From the NCBI GenBank assembly GCA_019752775.1, contig JAIELU010000189.1, positions 1 to 20,952 of the forward strand: 20,952 nt of DNA. Reading direction: 5' to 3'. Origin of the DNA: Campylobacterales bacterium (GTDB taxonomy: Bacteria > Campylobacterota > Campylobacteria > Campylobacterales > Arcobacteraceae). Below, piece after piece: positions 8,035 to 16,229 of the stretch; within the stretch, counting starts at the first letter, position 1; each line of letters starts with the position of its first letter. The notes beneath the pieces were generated by a model, which saw only the letters and a list, made by a program, of their open reading frames with translations, ran no database searches and was not told where the DNA came from. Made by a program: the position numbers and the translations under genes.

Positions 8035-8069
8035 AAAAAAGGGAGAAGTTTTTACTTCTCCCTTTTTTT
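8035..8069 (+). terminator. strong Rho-independent terminator after trxA
   Basis: A six-A run and GGGAGAAGT (8035-8049) pair perfectly with ACTTCTCCC and six T (8054-8068) around a TTTT loop. This gives a 15-bp stem whose GC-rich centre is followed by seven T. The A and T flanks make it able to act on both strands. It is the only textbook terminator in the window. Confidence 0.92.
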
Positions 8070-8100
8070 ATTTTTAAATTTTATTATAGACTTAAAATAG

Positions 8101-8118
8101 ATCTAATTATTATTAGAT
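8101..8118. promoter_or_regulatory. 7-4-7 dyad upstream of trxB, possible operator
   Basis: ATCTAAT and ATTAGAT form a perfect inverted repeat around a four-base TATT centre, about 110 bases before the trxB start. The AT-rich dyad loosely resembles sites of Fur/PerR-family repressors but does not match their usual consensus. It lies between the trxA terminator and the likely trxB promoter. Confidence 0.3.
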
Positions 8119-8228
8119 AAAATTTATCCTTAATTAGTATTGTATTTAACCTATAACTTACAAATATTTTTGTATTATTATGCTTTAAAAAATACTATAA
8201 AATATTTAATCAAAAATAAGGAATTAAT

Positions 8229-9158
8229 ATGTTAGATTTAGCAATTATTGGTGGAGGTCCAGCTGGATTAACAGCTGGATTATATGCAACAAGAGGTGGA
8301 TTAAAAAATGTAGTTATGTTTGAAATGGGAATGCCAGGAGGACAAATTACAAGTTCATCTGAAATTGAAAATTATCCAGGACAAGTTGAAGTTGTTTCAG
8401 GTATGGATTTAATGGCAAATTGGCCAGAACAATGTCAAAGATTTGGATTAAAACATGAAATGGCTCAAATTGATAGAGTTACAAAATCTGGAGATATTTT
8501 TACATTAACAACAAATGACAAAAAAGAGTTTCAAGCAAAAACAGTTTTAATAGCAACTGGTTCTGTTCCTAAAAGAGCTGGATTTAAAGGTGAAAATGAA
8601 TTTTTTGGTAAAGGTGTTTCAACTTGTGCAACTTGTGATGGATTTTTCTATAGAGGAAAAGAAGTTACAGTTGTAGGTGGTGGTGATTCTGCTATCGAAG
8701 AGGCTGTTTATTTATCAAAAATGTGTTCAAAAGTTTACTTAGTTCATAGAAGAGATACATATAGAGCAGCTCCATCAACAATCGAACATATGAAACATGC
8801 TTCGAATATTGAAGAAGTTACTAATGTTACTGTTGAAGAAGTTTATGGTGACATGAGTGGGGTTCAAGGTATCAAAGTTAAACATAGAGAAACTGGTGAA
8901 GTAAGAGATTTAGCAACTCCAGGTGTATTTATTTTTGTAGGTCGTGATGTATTAAATGCTCCATTAAAACAAGAAGATGGCACTTTCCTTTGTAATTTAA
9001 ATGAAGCAGGTGAAGTTATTGTTGATTTAAGAATGAGAACTTCAGTTGCTGGTCTTTATGCAGCAGGTGATATTAGAATTGATGCCCCAAAACAAGTGGT
9101 TTGTGCAGCGGGTGATGGTGCAACAGCTGCCGTCAACATAATTGAATATTTAGGATAA
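8229..9158 (+). CDS. trxB: thioredoxin reductase (NADPH)
   Basis: This 309-residue cytoplasmic flavoenzyme transfers electrons from NADPH through FAD to thioredoxin. The FAD-binding motif G8-G-G-P-A-G is at the N-terminus. The redox-active pair C133-A-T-C136 sits in the usual CATCDG context. The NADPH-binding G150-G-G-D-S-A lies just after it, and the C-terminal G-L-Y-A-A-G-D (near 276) completes the FAD site. Length and motif order fit low-molecular-weight bacterial TrxB. The ATG follows AATAAGGAATTAAT. It is the first gene of a close-packed run, with dapB starting 14 bases after the stop. Separation from trxA by a terminator suggests the two genes are expressed independently. Confidence 0.96.
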   Translation: MLDLAIIGGGPAGLTAGLYATRGGLKNVVMFEMGMPGGQITSSSEIENYPGQVEVVSGMDLMANWPEQCQRFGLKHEMAQIDRVTKSGDIFTLTTNDKKEFQAKTVLIATGSVPKRAGFKGENEFFGKGVSTCATCDGFFYRGKEVTVVGGGDSAIEEAVYLSKMCSKVYLVHRRDTYRAAPSTIEHMKHASNIEEVTNVTVEEVYGDMSGVQGIKVKHRETGEVRDLATPGVFIFVGRDVLNAPLKQEDGTFLCNLNEAGEVIVDLRMRTSVAGLYAAGDIRIDAPKQVVCAAGDGATAAVNIIEYLG

Positions 9159-9172
9159 GGAAAACTTTATAA

Positions 9173-9946
9173 ATGATAAAAGTAGGCATTTTAGGTAGTA
9201 CAGGAAGAGTAGGTTCTCTTTTAATTGATGATTTAGCGAATGATAAAGAAGCTAGAGTATCAGCCGTTCATGTTTTTGGTAAATTAGAAAAAAATTTACC
9301 AAGTGATACAATCGTAACAAATGATATTCAAGTATTATTTGATTCATCAGATGTAATCATTGATTTTAGTGCGCCAGCTGCTACTGAAGTACTTTTAACA
9401 CAAGTTATAGAAAATGGTGGAAATAAACCACTTGTTATTGCAACAACTGGATTTAGTAAACATCAACAAAATTTGTTGTTAGAAGCTAGTAAAATAGTAC
9501 CTATTTTATATGCTACAAATATGAGTTTAGGAGTTGCAGTTTTAAATAAACTTGTTGCCCTTGCTTCTAAAACATTAAGAGATTTTGATATTGAAATAGT
9601 TGAACAACATCATAGACATAAAGTTGATTCTCCATCTGGAACGGCTTTAACACTTGCTGAACATGCAGCAAGTGCTAGAGATTTAAATTTAGATGATGTA
9701 AGAATTTCAGGAAGAGATGGTCAAATTGGTGCAAGAACTAAAGATGAAATTGCAGTAATGGCTTTAAGAGGTGGTGATATTGTTGGTCGCCATACAGTTG
9801 GATTATACAATGATGGTGAATTTTTAGAATTAAATCACACAGCAACAGCTAGAAATACCTTTTCAAAAGGTGCAATTAAAGTTGCAAAATGGATTATTGG
9901 AAAAGATGCAAAATTATACTCAATCAATGACGCTTTAGGTCTATAA
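9173..9946 (+). CDS. dapB: 4-hydroxy-tetrahydrodipicolinate reductase
   Basis: This 257-residue enzyme reduces the product of DapA with NAD(P)H in the diaminopimelate/lysine pathway, supplying both lysine and the peptidoglycan cross-linking residue. The N-terminal Rossmann fold has G-I-L-G-S-T-G-R-V-G. The active-site motif runs E144-Q-H-H-R-H-K-V-D-S-P-S-G-T, with His146 and Lys150 at the positions of the catalytic pair known from the E. coli enzyme. The C-terminal half ends in the conserved ALRGGDIVGRHTV and NHTATAR stretches. It lies 14 bases after trxB and 12 bases before purF, with AAGGA-type ribosome sites in both gaps, so it is probably the second gene of an operon. Confidence 0.96.
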   Translation: MIKVGILGSTGRVGSLLIDDLANDKEARVSAVHVFGKLEKNLPSDTIVTNDIQVLFDSSDVIIDFSAPAATEVLLTQVIENGGNKPLVIATTGFSKHQQNLLLEASKIVPILYATNMSLGVAVLNKLVALASKTLRDFDIEIVEQHHRHKVDSPSGTALTLAEHAASARDLNLDDVRISGRDGQIGARTKDEIAVMALRGGDIVGRHTVGLYNDGEFLELNHTATARNTFSKGAIKVAKWIIGKDAKLYSINDALGL

Positions 9947-9958
9947 GGAAAATCAAAT

Positions 9959-11308
9959 ATGTGCGCAATAGTTGGAATTTACGGTAATGATAATGCTGCA
10001 AGGTTAGCTTCGGTTGCTTTGTTTGCAATGCAACACAGAGGACAAGAAGCTACGGGTATCTCATCATCTTGTAATGGAAAAATCTATACAAAAAAAGATA
10101 GAGGTTTAGTTTCAGAAGTATTTACAGATGAGGCATTAAAATATTTAAAAGGTAATATGGCAATAGGTCATAATAGATATTCAACAGCTGGTGGAGATTC
10201 AATTTTAGATGCTCAACCTGTTTATGCAAAATATAAACTTGGAGAAATTTCAATTGTTCACAATGGTAATCTTATTAATAAAGATGAAGTAAGACAAGAT
10301 TTAATTGACAAAGGTGCTATTTTCCAAACGGGAATGGATACTGAGAATTTGATTCATCTAATTGCAAAAAATACAAAAGATAGATTAAGAGATAGAATTA
10401 AAGAAGCATTAACACGAACTATTGGTGCATATTGTTTTATTGTTCAAAGTAGAGCTAAACAATTTGTTATTAGAGATAGATATGGAATAAGACCATTATC
10501 TTTAGGTAAATTAAGAAGTGGTGGATATATAGTTGCTAGTGAAACTTGTGCTTTTGATTTAGTTGATGCTGAGTTTATTAGAGATGTAAATCCAGGTGAA
10601 ATGTTAATCTTTAGTGAAGATTATGATGAACCTGAATCAATTAAATTATTCGAACCTGAATATAGACCTTGTGCTTTTGAATATGTGTATTTTGCACGTC
10701 CAGATTCTGTAATTGATGGTAAAAATGTATATAGAACAAGAGAAGATATGGGTAAAGCATTAGCTTTAAATGATAAAAATAATGGCATGAAATATGATAT
10801 GGTTGTACCAGTTCCAGATTCAGGAGTTCCTGCAGCTTTGGGATATGCAGCTGAAAGTGGAATACCATTTAAATATGGAATTATTAGAAATCACTATATT
10901 GGAAGAACATTTATAGAACCAACTCAAGAAATGAGAGACTTAAAAGTAAAAATGAAATTAAGTCCAATGAGATCAATGATAGAAGGTAAATCTTTACTTG
11001 TAATTGATGATTCAATTGTAAGGGGAACTACATCAAAAAGAATTGTAAAAATTTTAAAGGATGCAGGAGCTAAAGAAGTACATTTTAGAGTTGCAAGTCC
11101 TGAGATTAAATATCCATGTTATTATGGAATAGACACACCCCATAAAGAAGAGTTAATTTCAAATAATATGAGTAAAGAAGAAGTTTGTAAATATATAGAA
11201 GCTGATAGTTTAGAATATTTATCAGTAGAAGATTTAGTAAATGCAATAGGAAATGATAGAAATTATGCCCTTGAAAGTTTTAATGGGGACTATTTCGTAA
11301 AAGAGTAG
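9959..11308 (+). CDS. purF: amidophosphoribosyltransferase
   Basis: PurF makes phosphoribosylamine from PRPP and glutamine, the first committed step of purine synthesis. The protein (449 residues) begins Met-Cys, so removing the initiator Met exposes nucleophile Cys2 without a propeptide. The N-terminal Ntn glutaminase domain (CAIVGIYG, then HNRYST and VHNGN) runs to about residue 230. The phosphoribosyltransferase domain has the PRPP loop V348-I-D-D-S-I-V-R-G-T-T-S. Cys is found in RPCAFEY and in YPCYYGID, equivalent to two of the four iron-sulfur ligands of the Bacillus enzyme. The C-terminal CxxC pair is absent, the tail reading NYALESFNGDYF instead, so a cluster is unlikely. The ribosome site is AAGGA nine bases before the ATG. 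One base separates its stop from the next start. Confidence 0.96.
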   Translation: MCAIVGIYGNDNAARLASVALFAMQHRGQEATGISSSCNGKIYTKKDRGLVSEVFTDEALKYLKGNMAIGHNRYSTAGGDSILDAQPVYAKYKLGEISIVHNGNLINKDEVRQDLIDKGAIFQTGMDTENLIHLIAKNTKDRLRDRIKEALTRTIGAYCFIVQSRAKQFVIRDRYGIRPLSLGKLRSGGYIVASETCAFDLVDAEFIRDVNPGEMLIFSEDYDEPESIKLFEPEYRPCAFEYVYFARPDSVIDGKNVYRTREDMGKALALNDKNNGMKYDMVVPVPDSGVPAALGYAAESGIPFKYGIIRNHYIGRTFIEPTQEMRDLKVKMKLSPMRSMIEGKSLLVIDDSIVRGTTSKRIVKILKDAGAKEVHFRVASPEIKYPCYYGIDTPHKEELISNNMSKEEVCKYIEADSLEYLSVEDLVNAIGNDRNYALESFNGDYFVKE

Positions 11309-11309
11309 A

Positions 11310-12272
11310 ATGAATGAATTAAAAAATGTATTAACTATCGGAAGATATTTAAAAAATAAGTTTGGTGAAAAAGTTTATAAAGTTCCTATTTCAATATCTG
11401 GGTTTACTTGCCCAAATATTGATGGTACGGTAGCGCGTGGAGGATGTTCATTCTGTGAAAATGACTCCTTCTCTCCAAATTTACAAGAAAAAAAATCTAA
11501 GTTTAAATTAAATCCAAGAATCAATGAAAATCCTTATTTAGATAATCAATTAAAACAATTAGAAATGCAGTTTAATGCAACAAAACAAAGATTACAAAAT
11601 AAATTTGGAACTAAAAAATTTATAGTTTATTTTCAATCTTTTACAAATACTTATGCACCATTTGCTACATTAAAAGCTTTATATGAAAAAGCTCTTAGTT
11701 TTGAGAATGTAATTGGGCTTAGTATTGGTACAAGAACAGATTGTGTAACTGATGAAATATTAGATTATTTAGTAGATTTATCAAAAGATAAAGAGATATG
11801 GATTGAGTTTGGAATTCAGTCTTTTTTTGATGAAACATTGATAAACATAAATCGTGGTGATACGGCTTCAAATATGAGATATTGGATTAATAGAAGTAAA
11901 GAAAAAGGCTTAAATGTTTGCGGACATCTAATCTATGGTTTACCAAATGAAACGCAAGAAATGATGCTTGAAACATTTAGACAAACGGTTGAGCTTAAAG
12001 TAGATTCTATAAAGTTTCATCCTTTATATGTTGTAAAAAATACTCTCTTAACAAATGAGTTTAAAAAAGGTAGATTCACACCCATTAGTGAAGAGTTATA
12101 CATAGATACGGTTGTGAAATCTATCAAAAACTTACCTGAAAATATCTCTATACAAAGAATAACAGCAGGAATTGATGATAGTTCATTATTGTCTCCTGAT
12201 TGGTGTCGAGATAAACATAAACAAATGAAAAATATTAGATTGGCTTTGGAAAAAGAGGGATTTAATTATTAA
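11310..12272 (+). CDS. radical SAM protein, YhcC/TIGR01212-type
   Basis: The protein has 320 residues. The N-terminus carries an iron-sulfur motif spaced C34-x11-C46-x2-C49 within FTCPNIDGT...GGCSFC, as in the uncharacterised YhcC family of radical SAM enzymes rather than the usual C-x3-C-x2-C. Later stretches fit a partial TIM barrel: YFQSFTNTYAP, then GLSIGTRTDC, then WIEFGIQS, then a G-H-L-I-Y-G-L-P-N-E strand-loop, then KFHPLYVVKNT. The reaction is unknown for the family. The start lies one base after the purF stop, with AAGAG in the end of purF serving as the ribosome site. It is the last gene of the trxB-dapB-purF run and ends directly at a hairpin. Confidence 0.88.
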   Translation: MNELKNVLTIGRYLKNKFGEKVYKVPISISGFTCPNIDGTVARGGCSFCENDSFSPNLQEKKSKFKLNPRINENPYLDNQLKQLEMQFNATKQRLQNKFGTKKFIVYFQSFTNTYAPFATLKALYEKALSFENVIGLSIGTRTDCVTDEILDYLVDLSKDKEIWIEFGIQSFFDETLININRGDTASNMRYWINRSKEKGLNVCGHLIYGLPNETQEMMLETFRQTVELKVDSIKFHPLYVVKNTLLTNEFKKGRFTPISEELYIDTVVKSIKNLPENISIQRITAGIDDSSLLSPDWCRDKHKQMKNIRLALEKEGFNY

Positions 12273-12304
12273 AAATAATATTAGGTTTTATCCTAATATT
12301 ATTT
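12273..12304. terminator. bidirectional hairpin between the radical SAM gene and the LysR gene
   Basis: Perfect 13-base arms, AAATAATATTAGG (12273-12285) and CCTAATATTATTT (12292-12304), enclose a six-base loop. The left arm follows directly on the TAA of the radical SAM gene, and the right arm contains the TAA of the LysR gene. Flanking A and T tracts make it a good two-way terminator. Confidence 0.7.
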
Positions 12305-13195
12305 CATTTTAAGTAGATAATCAACTACATTTTCAATAAATGCGTCATGTTTTCTATCTTTTCTATATGCGATATATAGTTTTCTTATCATTCTTTGATT
12401 GTTAATTCTTGATTCAAATAAAGCACCTGATTTTAAAAGTGATTCAATTGCATTTCTTGAAACAATAGAAACAGTTGGAGTTAAATTTTTATCTGAGTGT
12501 AAAACTGTTTGAACTATTGTTGTGGCTGAGGTAACTTCACTTGTAACATTAAATGTGTCACAATCAGGAAAATTTGCTTTTTCAAGATTTTCTTTAAATA
12601 TTAATCTAGTGTGTGATTCTGGATTTCTGCATACCCATTTATATGATAATAAATCTTCAGCTTTTGCCTTTGCTGGTAATTTTTGATTAGAAAAAATTAC
12701 AATTTCATCTTCCATCCATTCTCTATAAACAATATCATCATTTGAAACATAATTTTCAACTAATGCAATATCAATTTTTTTATCTAATAAATCTTTAATT
12801 GCTTCATGTGAAACTGATACATTAATTGAAACATCATTGTGAATATTTTCTTTTAGATTATTTAAAAATCTAGGTAAAATATAATTTCCTATTATAAAAG
12901 ATGCTCCAAAAATAAAAGTAACATTTTTATTCATAATTTTTAATAATTCTTTTTCACCATTTGCAACACATTTTTCTATTTTTAAAGCAATAGCATGGAG
13001 CATTTGACCTTCTTTGGTAAGTCTAATACCATTTTTCTTTCGATCAACTACTTGTACATCTAAATAATCTTCAATAAATTTCATCTGTTGTGTAACTGCT
13101 GGTTGCGAAATACCAAGTTTTGCTGAAGCTTTTGAAAAAGATTTTTCTCTAACAACTGTCAAAAAAGTTTCTAATTTTGCAAAATCAGTAAGCAT
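12299..13195 (-). CDS. LysR-family transcriptional regulator
   Basis: The likely start is the ATG at 13195, five bases after GGAGG, giving 298 residues. An ATG at 13207 would begin inside that ribosome site (ATGGAGGTT), so it is not favoured. Residues 1-60 form the winged helix-turn-helix (FSKASAKLGISQPAVTQQ), with a linker helix after it. From about residue 88 the protein has the two-lobed periplasmic-binding-like effector domain typical of the family. The effector and targets cannot be read from sequence. LysR proteins often control a divergent neighbour; here that is the helicase operon, across about 115 bases, which is an unusual target, so regulation in trans is as likely. It ends in the hairpin shared with the radical SAM gene. 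Confidence 0.92.
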   Translation of the reverse strand: MLTDFAKLETFLTVVREKSFSKASAKLGISQPAVTQQMKFIEDYLDVQVVDRKKNGIRLTKEGQMLHAIALKIEKCVANGEKELLKIMNKNVTFIFGASFIIGNYILPRFLNNLKENIHNDVSINVSVSHEAIKDLLDKKIDIALVENYVSNDDIVYREWMEDEIVIFSNQKLPAKAKAEDLLSYKWVCRNPESHTRLIFKENLEKANFPDCDTFNVTSEVTSATTIVQTVLHSDKNLTPTVSIVSRNAIESLLKSGALFESRINNQRMIRKLYIAYRKDRKHDAFIENVVDYLLKMK

Positions 13196-13282
13196 CATAA
13201 CCTCCATAAAATAAATTATAATTATAATAACATTTATTTATATATAAAATAATTAAGAGGAATAATGAATTTATCTTATCTA

Positions 13283-13291
13283 TGCTATAAT
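13283..13291 (+). promoter_or_regulatory. extended -10 promoter of the helicase operon
   Basis: TGCTATAAT matches the extended -10 consensus TGnTATAAT exactly. Transcription would begin near 13298, leaving a very short leader of about 14 bases that contains TTGGAG before the ATG at 13312. No -35 is evident, as is usual for extended -10 promoters. Confidence 0.6.
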
Positions 13292-13311
13292 AATCTAATA
13301 TTGGAGAAAAA

Positions 13312-15366
13312 ATGTCTGAAAATTTATTATCATCGTTGAACGAATCACAACAAACTGCTGCACAACATATAGATGGACCAATGCTTATACTTGCAGGTGC
13401 AGGTTCTGGTAAAACAAAAACTATAACCACAAGACTCGCATATTTAATATCAATTGGTATAGATCCAAGGTCAATTTTAACTCTTACTTTTACAAATAAA
13501 GCAGCAAGTGAAATGAGAGAAAGAGCTTTTAGAATGATAGACCCATCAATGATAAATACTCCTCCTTTATTATGCACATTTCATAAATTTGGACTTTTAT
13601 TTTTAAAATTTCACATGAGTGAATTAAATAGAAAAAACAACTTCATAATAATAGATACAGATGATAAAAAAAGAATAATTAAGTCAATTGATAAAGAAAT
13701 AACGACATCTTTGTTGGTTGCTGAAATTTCAAGATATAAAAATTCACTATTAACTCCAAGTGAAGTAAAAAGTACAGCTCAATTAAAACTTTATCAACAA
13801 ATCGCAGAAATTTATGAAAAATATGAAGCATATTTGGAAAAAAACAATCTTGTAGATTTTGATGATTTATTACTTCTTCCATATAGAATATTAAGTAAAA
13901 ATGAAAAATTAGCAAATGAAATTAGTCAAAAGTATCAATATATAATGGTTGATGAGTACCAAGATACAAATGAGTTACAGTATAGACTTTTAAGACTTTT
14001 ATGTTCAAGTCATAGTAATCTTTGTGTTGTTGGAGATGATGACCAATCTATTTATGGATGGCGTGGAGCAACCATTAAAAATATTTTGAATTTTACAGAA
14101 CATTTTGAAAATACAAATGTTGTAAAACTAGAAGAAAATTATAGATCAACAGATACAATTCTAAATCATGCAAATCAATTAATAGAACATAATCGGGATA
14201 GGCTTGGTAAAAAATTAATAGGTACAAGACAAAAAGGTGATTCAATTAGAATTTATGAATCACAAGATGAAAATGAAGAAACAAGAAAAATAATTGAAGA
14301 TATAAAACAACTAATTGATAATGGAATAAGTCCTAAAAATATTGCGATTTTATTTAGAGTAAATGCTTTATCAAGATCACTTGAAGAAGGATTTAATAAA
14401 GCCGGATTAAACTATAAATTAGTTGGTGGAATGAAATTCTACGAAAGAACTGAAATTAAAGATTTAATTGCATATTTTAGAATTCTTACAAATGCAAATG
14501 ATAATTTCTCAATCAAAAGAGTTATAAATAAGCCAAAAAGAGGGATTGGAAAAACTACTATTGATAAACTTGAAGCAAAATCAATAGAAAGTGGCAAATC
14601 AATTTTTGATTTAATTCAACACTTAGATTCAGATGAAATAACTTCAATAGTTGGAAAAAAGAATGCAAGAACACTAAAAGTATTTGAGGCTTCCATTTTA
14701 GATTTAAAAGAGTTATTAGAAGAATCAAAAATGAAGTTTTTTGATAGTTTTGAAGAGACTTTTGATTATAGAGCTTCATATGATAATCTTCCTGATGGAT
14801 TTGAAAGACAAGCAAATATTGATGAGTTTTATGGATATATTAGAGATTATTTTATTCAAAATCCTCACTTAGATTTGAAAGATTTCTTAAATGAAATTGC
14901 ACTTGAAAGTGAAAAAGATGAATATAATGGAGAAGCTGTTTCTATGATGAGTATTCATGCTTCAAAAGGTTTAGAATTTAGAAAACTTTTTATTATTGGG
15001 TTTGAAGAAGGTTTTTTCCCTATAGTTGGTGATGGAAGTGACTTAGAAGAAGAGAGAAGACTAGGTTATGTGGCGATTACAAGAGCTATGGATAACCTAA
15101 CTTTATCATTTGTTCATTCAAGATTTTACAAAGGTAAAAGAGCAACACTTGTAAAAAGTAGATTTTTAAGTGAAAGCGGACTTATAAAAGGAAGTTTAAC
15201 AATTGAAAAACAATCTGGCTTTAAAAAAGGTGATTTAGTACAACATAAAATATTTGGAATGGGAAGAGTTATCAAAGCTACAAATGCTGGTAAAGATTAT
15301 AAATTAACTATAAATTTTGGCGGAACTCATAGAGATATTTTGTCATCATTTGTTCAAAAAGCATAA
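13312..15366 (+). CDS. UvrD/PcrA-type superfamily 1 DNA helicase
   Basis: This 684-residue ATP-dependent 3'-5' helicase would act in repair and replication-fork maintenance. The Q-motif region LNESQQTAAQH precedes Walker A at G29-A-G-S-G-K-T35. Walker B-type motif II is D214-E-Y-Q-D218. Motif III is GDDDQSIYGWRGA (Asp244-Gln245), and motif IV is LEENYRST. The helicase C-terminal domain has MSIHASKGLEF, then EEERRLGYVAITRA. The last 45 residues (KGDLVQHKIFGMGRV and following) resemble the PcrA/UvrD C-terminal Tudor-like domain that contacts RNA polymerase. It is slightly shorter than the roughly 720-740 residues of model members. The ATG is preceded by TTGGAG at good spacing. It heads an operon with truB, ispE and smpB. 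Whether it should be called uvrD, pcrA or rep cannot be settled by eye. Confidence 0.93.
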   Translation: MSENLLSSLNESQQTAAQHIDGPMLILAGAGSGKTKTITTRLAYLISIGIDPRSILTLTFTNKAASEMRERAFRMIDPSMINTPPLLCTFHKFGLLFLKFHMSELNRKNNFIIIDTDDKKRIIKSIDKEITTSLLVAEISRYKNSLLTPSEVKSTAQLKLYQQIAEIYEKYEAYLEKNNLVDFDDLLLLPYRILSKNEKLANEISQKYQYIMVDEYQDTNELQYRLLRLLCSSHSNLCVVGDDDQSIYGWRGATIKNILNFTEHFENTNVVKLEENYRSTDTILNHANQLIEHNRDRLGKKLIGTRQKGDSIRIYESQDENEETRKIIEDIKQLIDNGISPKNIAILFRVNALSRSLEEGFNKAGLNYKLVGGMKFYERTEIKDLIAYFRILTNANDNFSIKRVINKPKRGIGKTTIDKLEAKSIESGKSIFDLIQHLDSDEITSIVGKKNARTLKVFEASILDLKELLEESKMKFFDSFEETFDYRASYDNLPDGFERQANIDEFYGYIRDYFIQNPHLDLKDFLNEIALESEKDEYNGEAVSMMSIHASKGLEFRKLFIIGFEEGFFPIVGDGSDLEEERRLGYVAITRAMDNLTLSFVHSRFYKGKRATLVKSRFLSESGLIKGSLTIEKQSGFKKGDLVQHKIFGMGRVIKATNAGKDYKLTINFGGTHRDILSSFVQKA

Positions 15367-15377
15367 TTGGAATTAAG

Positions 15378-16229
15378 TTGCAAAAAAGATTTTATGATAA
15401 AGAATTAATGAATAAATTAATAGTAGTAAATAAACCTTTATTTATGAGCTCAAATTTTTATTTAACAAGAATTAAAAAAAAATATAAAAATAAAAAAGCT
15501 GGTTTTAGTGGAACTCTTGATCCATTTGCCAAAGGTTGTTTAATAGTTGCATTTGGACAATATTCTAAACTTTTTAAATATTTAAGCAAAACTCCTAAAA
15601 CATATAAAGCAGTTATCTGGTTAGGTGTAGAATCTGAATCTTTTGATATTGAAAATGTAATAAGTATTGATTTAGTCAAAAAAATAAATATTGAAAATAT
15701 CAAATCTGAATTAAATTCTTTGATTGGAGAAATAGAATATGTTCCACCAAAGTTTTCAGCAAAAAAAATTGATGGTAAAAGAGCTTATGATTTAGCAAGA
15801 CAAGGTTGCAAAGTGGAGCTTAATAAATGCAAAATGAATATTTATGATGCAAAGTTTATTTCATATAATCACCCTTTTATTACTTTTGAGACCACAGTAA
15901 GTGAGGGTTCTTATATTCGTTCTTTTGCTCAAATATTATTGGAAAAATTAGGAACAATTGGAACTTTGTCATATTTAGAAAGAATAAATGAAGGTGCTTT
16001 TTTTTATGAAAATGAAAAAGAGTTAAATCCTTTAGATTATATTGATTTACCTATAAATGAATATTTTGGAACAATAGAATGGTTAGATACAGGTAAAAAG
16101 ATTTCAACTGATTATTTAGAAAAAAAAGAAGATGGAAAATATTTAATTATTACAGATAAATTTTTTAGTATTATTGAAATAGAAGAGGGTGATGTTAAAT
16201 ATTTATTAAATAAGGTTTTAAAAGTATGA
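15378..16229 (+). CDS. truB: tRNA pseudouridine(55) synthase
   Basis: TruB makes pseudouridine 55 in the T loop of tRNAs and also helps tRNA folding. The catalytic motif is G45-T-L-D48-P with Asp48 as nucleophile (numbered from the TTG start), followed by G-x-L-I-V-A-F-G and the KTYKAVIWLG strand. PPKFSAKKIDGKRAYDLAR and the SEGSYIRSFAQ helix complete the fold. The TTG at 15378, six bases after GGA, gives 283 residues. The ATG at 15408 gives 273 residues, begins MNKLIVVNKP, and fits the usual start of relatives in this phylum just as well. It lies 11 bases after the helicase stop and overlaps ispE by four bases (ATGA), so the genes are translationally coupled. Confidence 0.93.
   Translation: MQKRFYDKELMNKLIVVNKPLFMSSNFYLTRIKKKYKNKKAGFSGTLDPFAKGCLIVAFGQYSKLFKYLSKTPKTYKAVIWLGVESESFDIENVISIDLVKKINIENIKSELNSLIGEIEYVPPKFSAKKIDGKRAYDLARQGCKVELNKCKMNIYDAKFISYNHPFITFETTVSEGSYIRSFAQILLEKLGTIGTLSYLERINEGAFFYENEKELNPLDYIDLPINEYFGTIEWLDTGKKISTDYLEKKEDGKYLIITDKFFSIIEIEEGDVKYLLNKVLKV

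Noticed and set aside
13196..13207. Earlier ATG for the LysR regulator
   Set aside because: The codons ATGGAGGTT contain the ribosome site (GGAGG) for the later ATG, so they are leader rather than coding.
13185..13577. Minus-strand open frame overlapping the LysR start and the helicase N-terminus
   Set aside because: It is antisense to the Walker A region of the helicase and overlaps the LysR start; no ribosome site or domain supports it.
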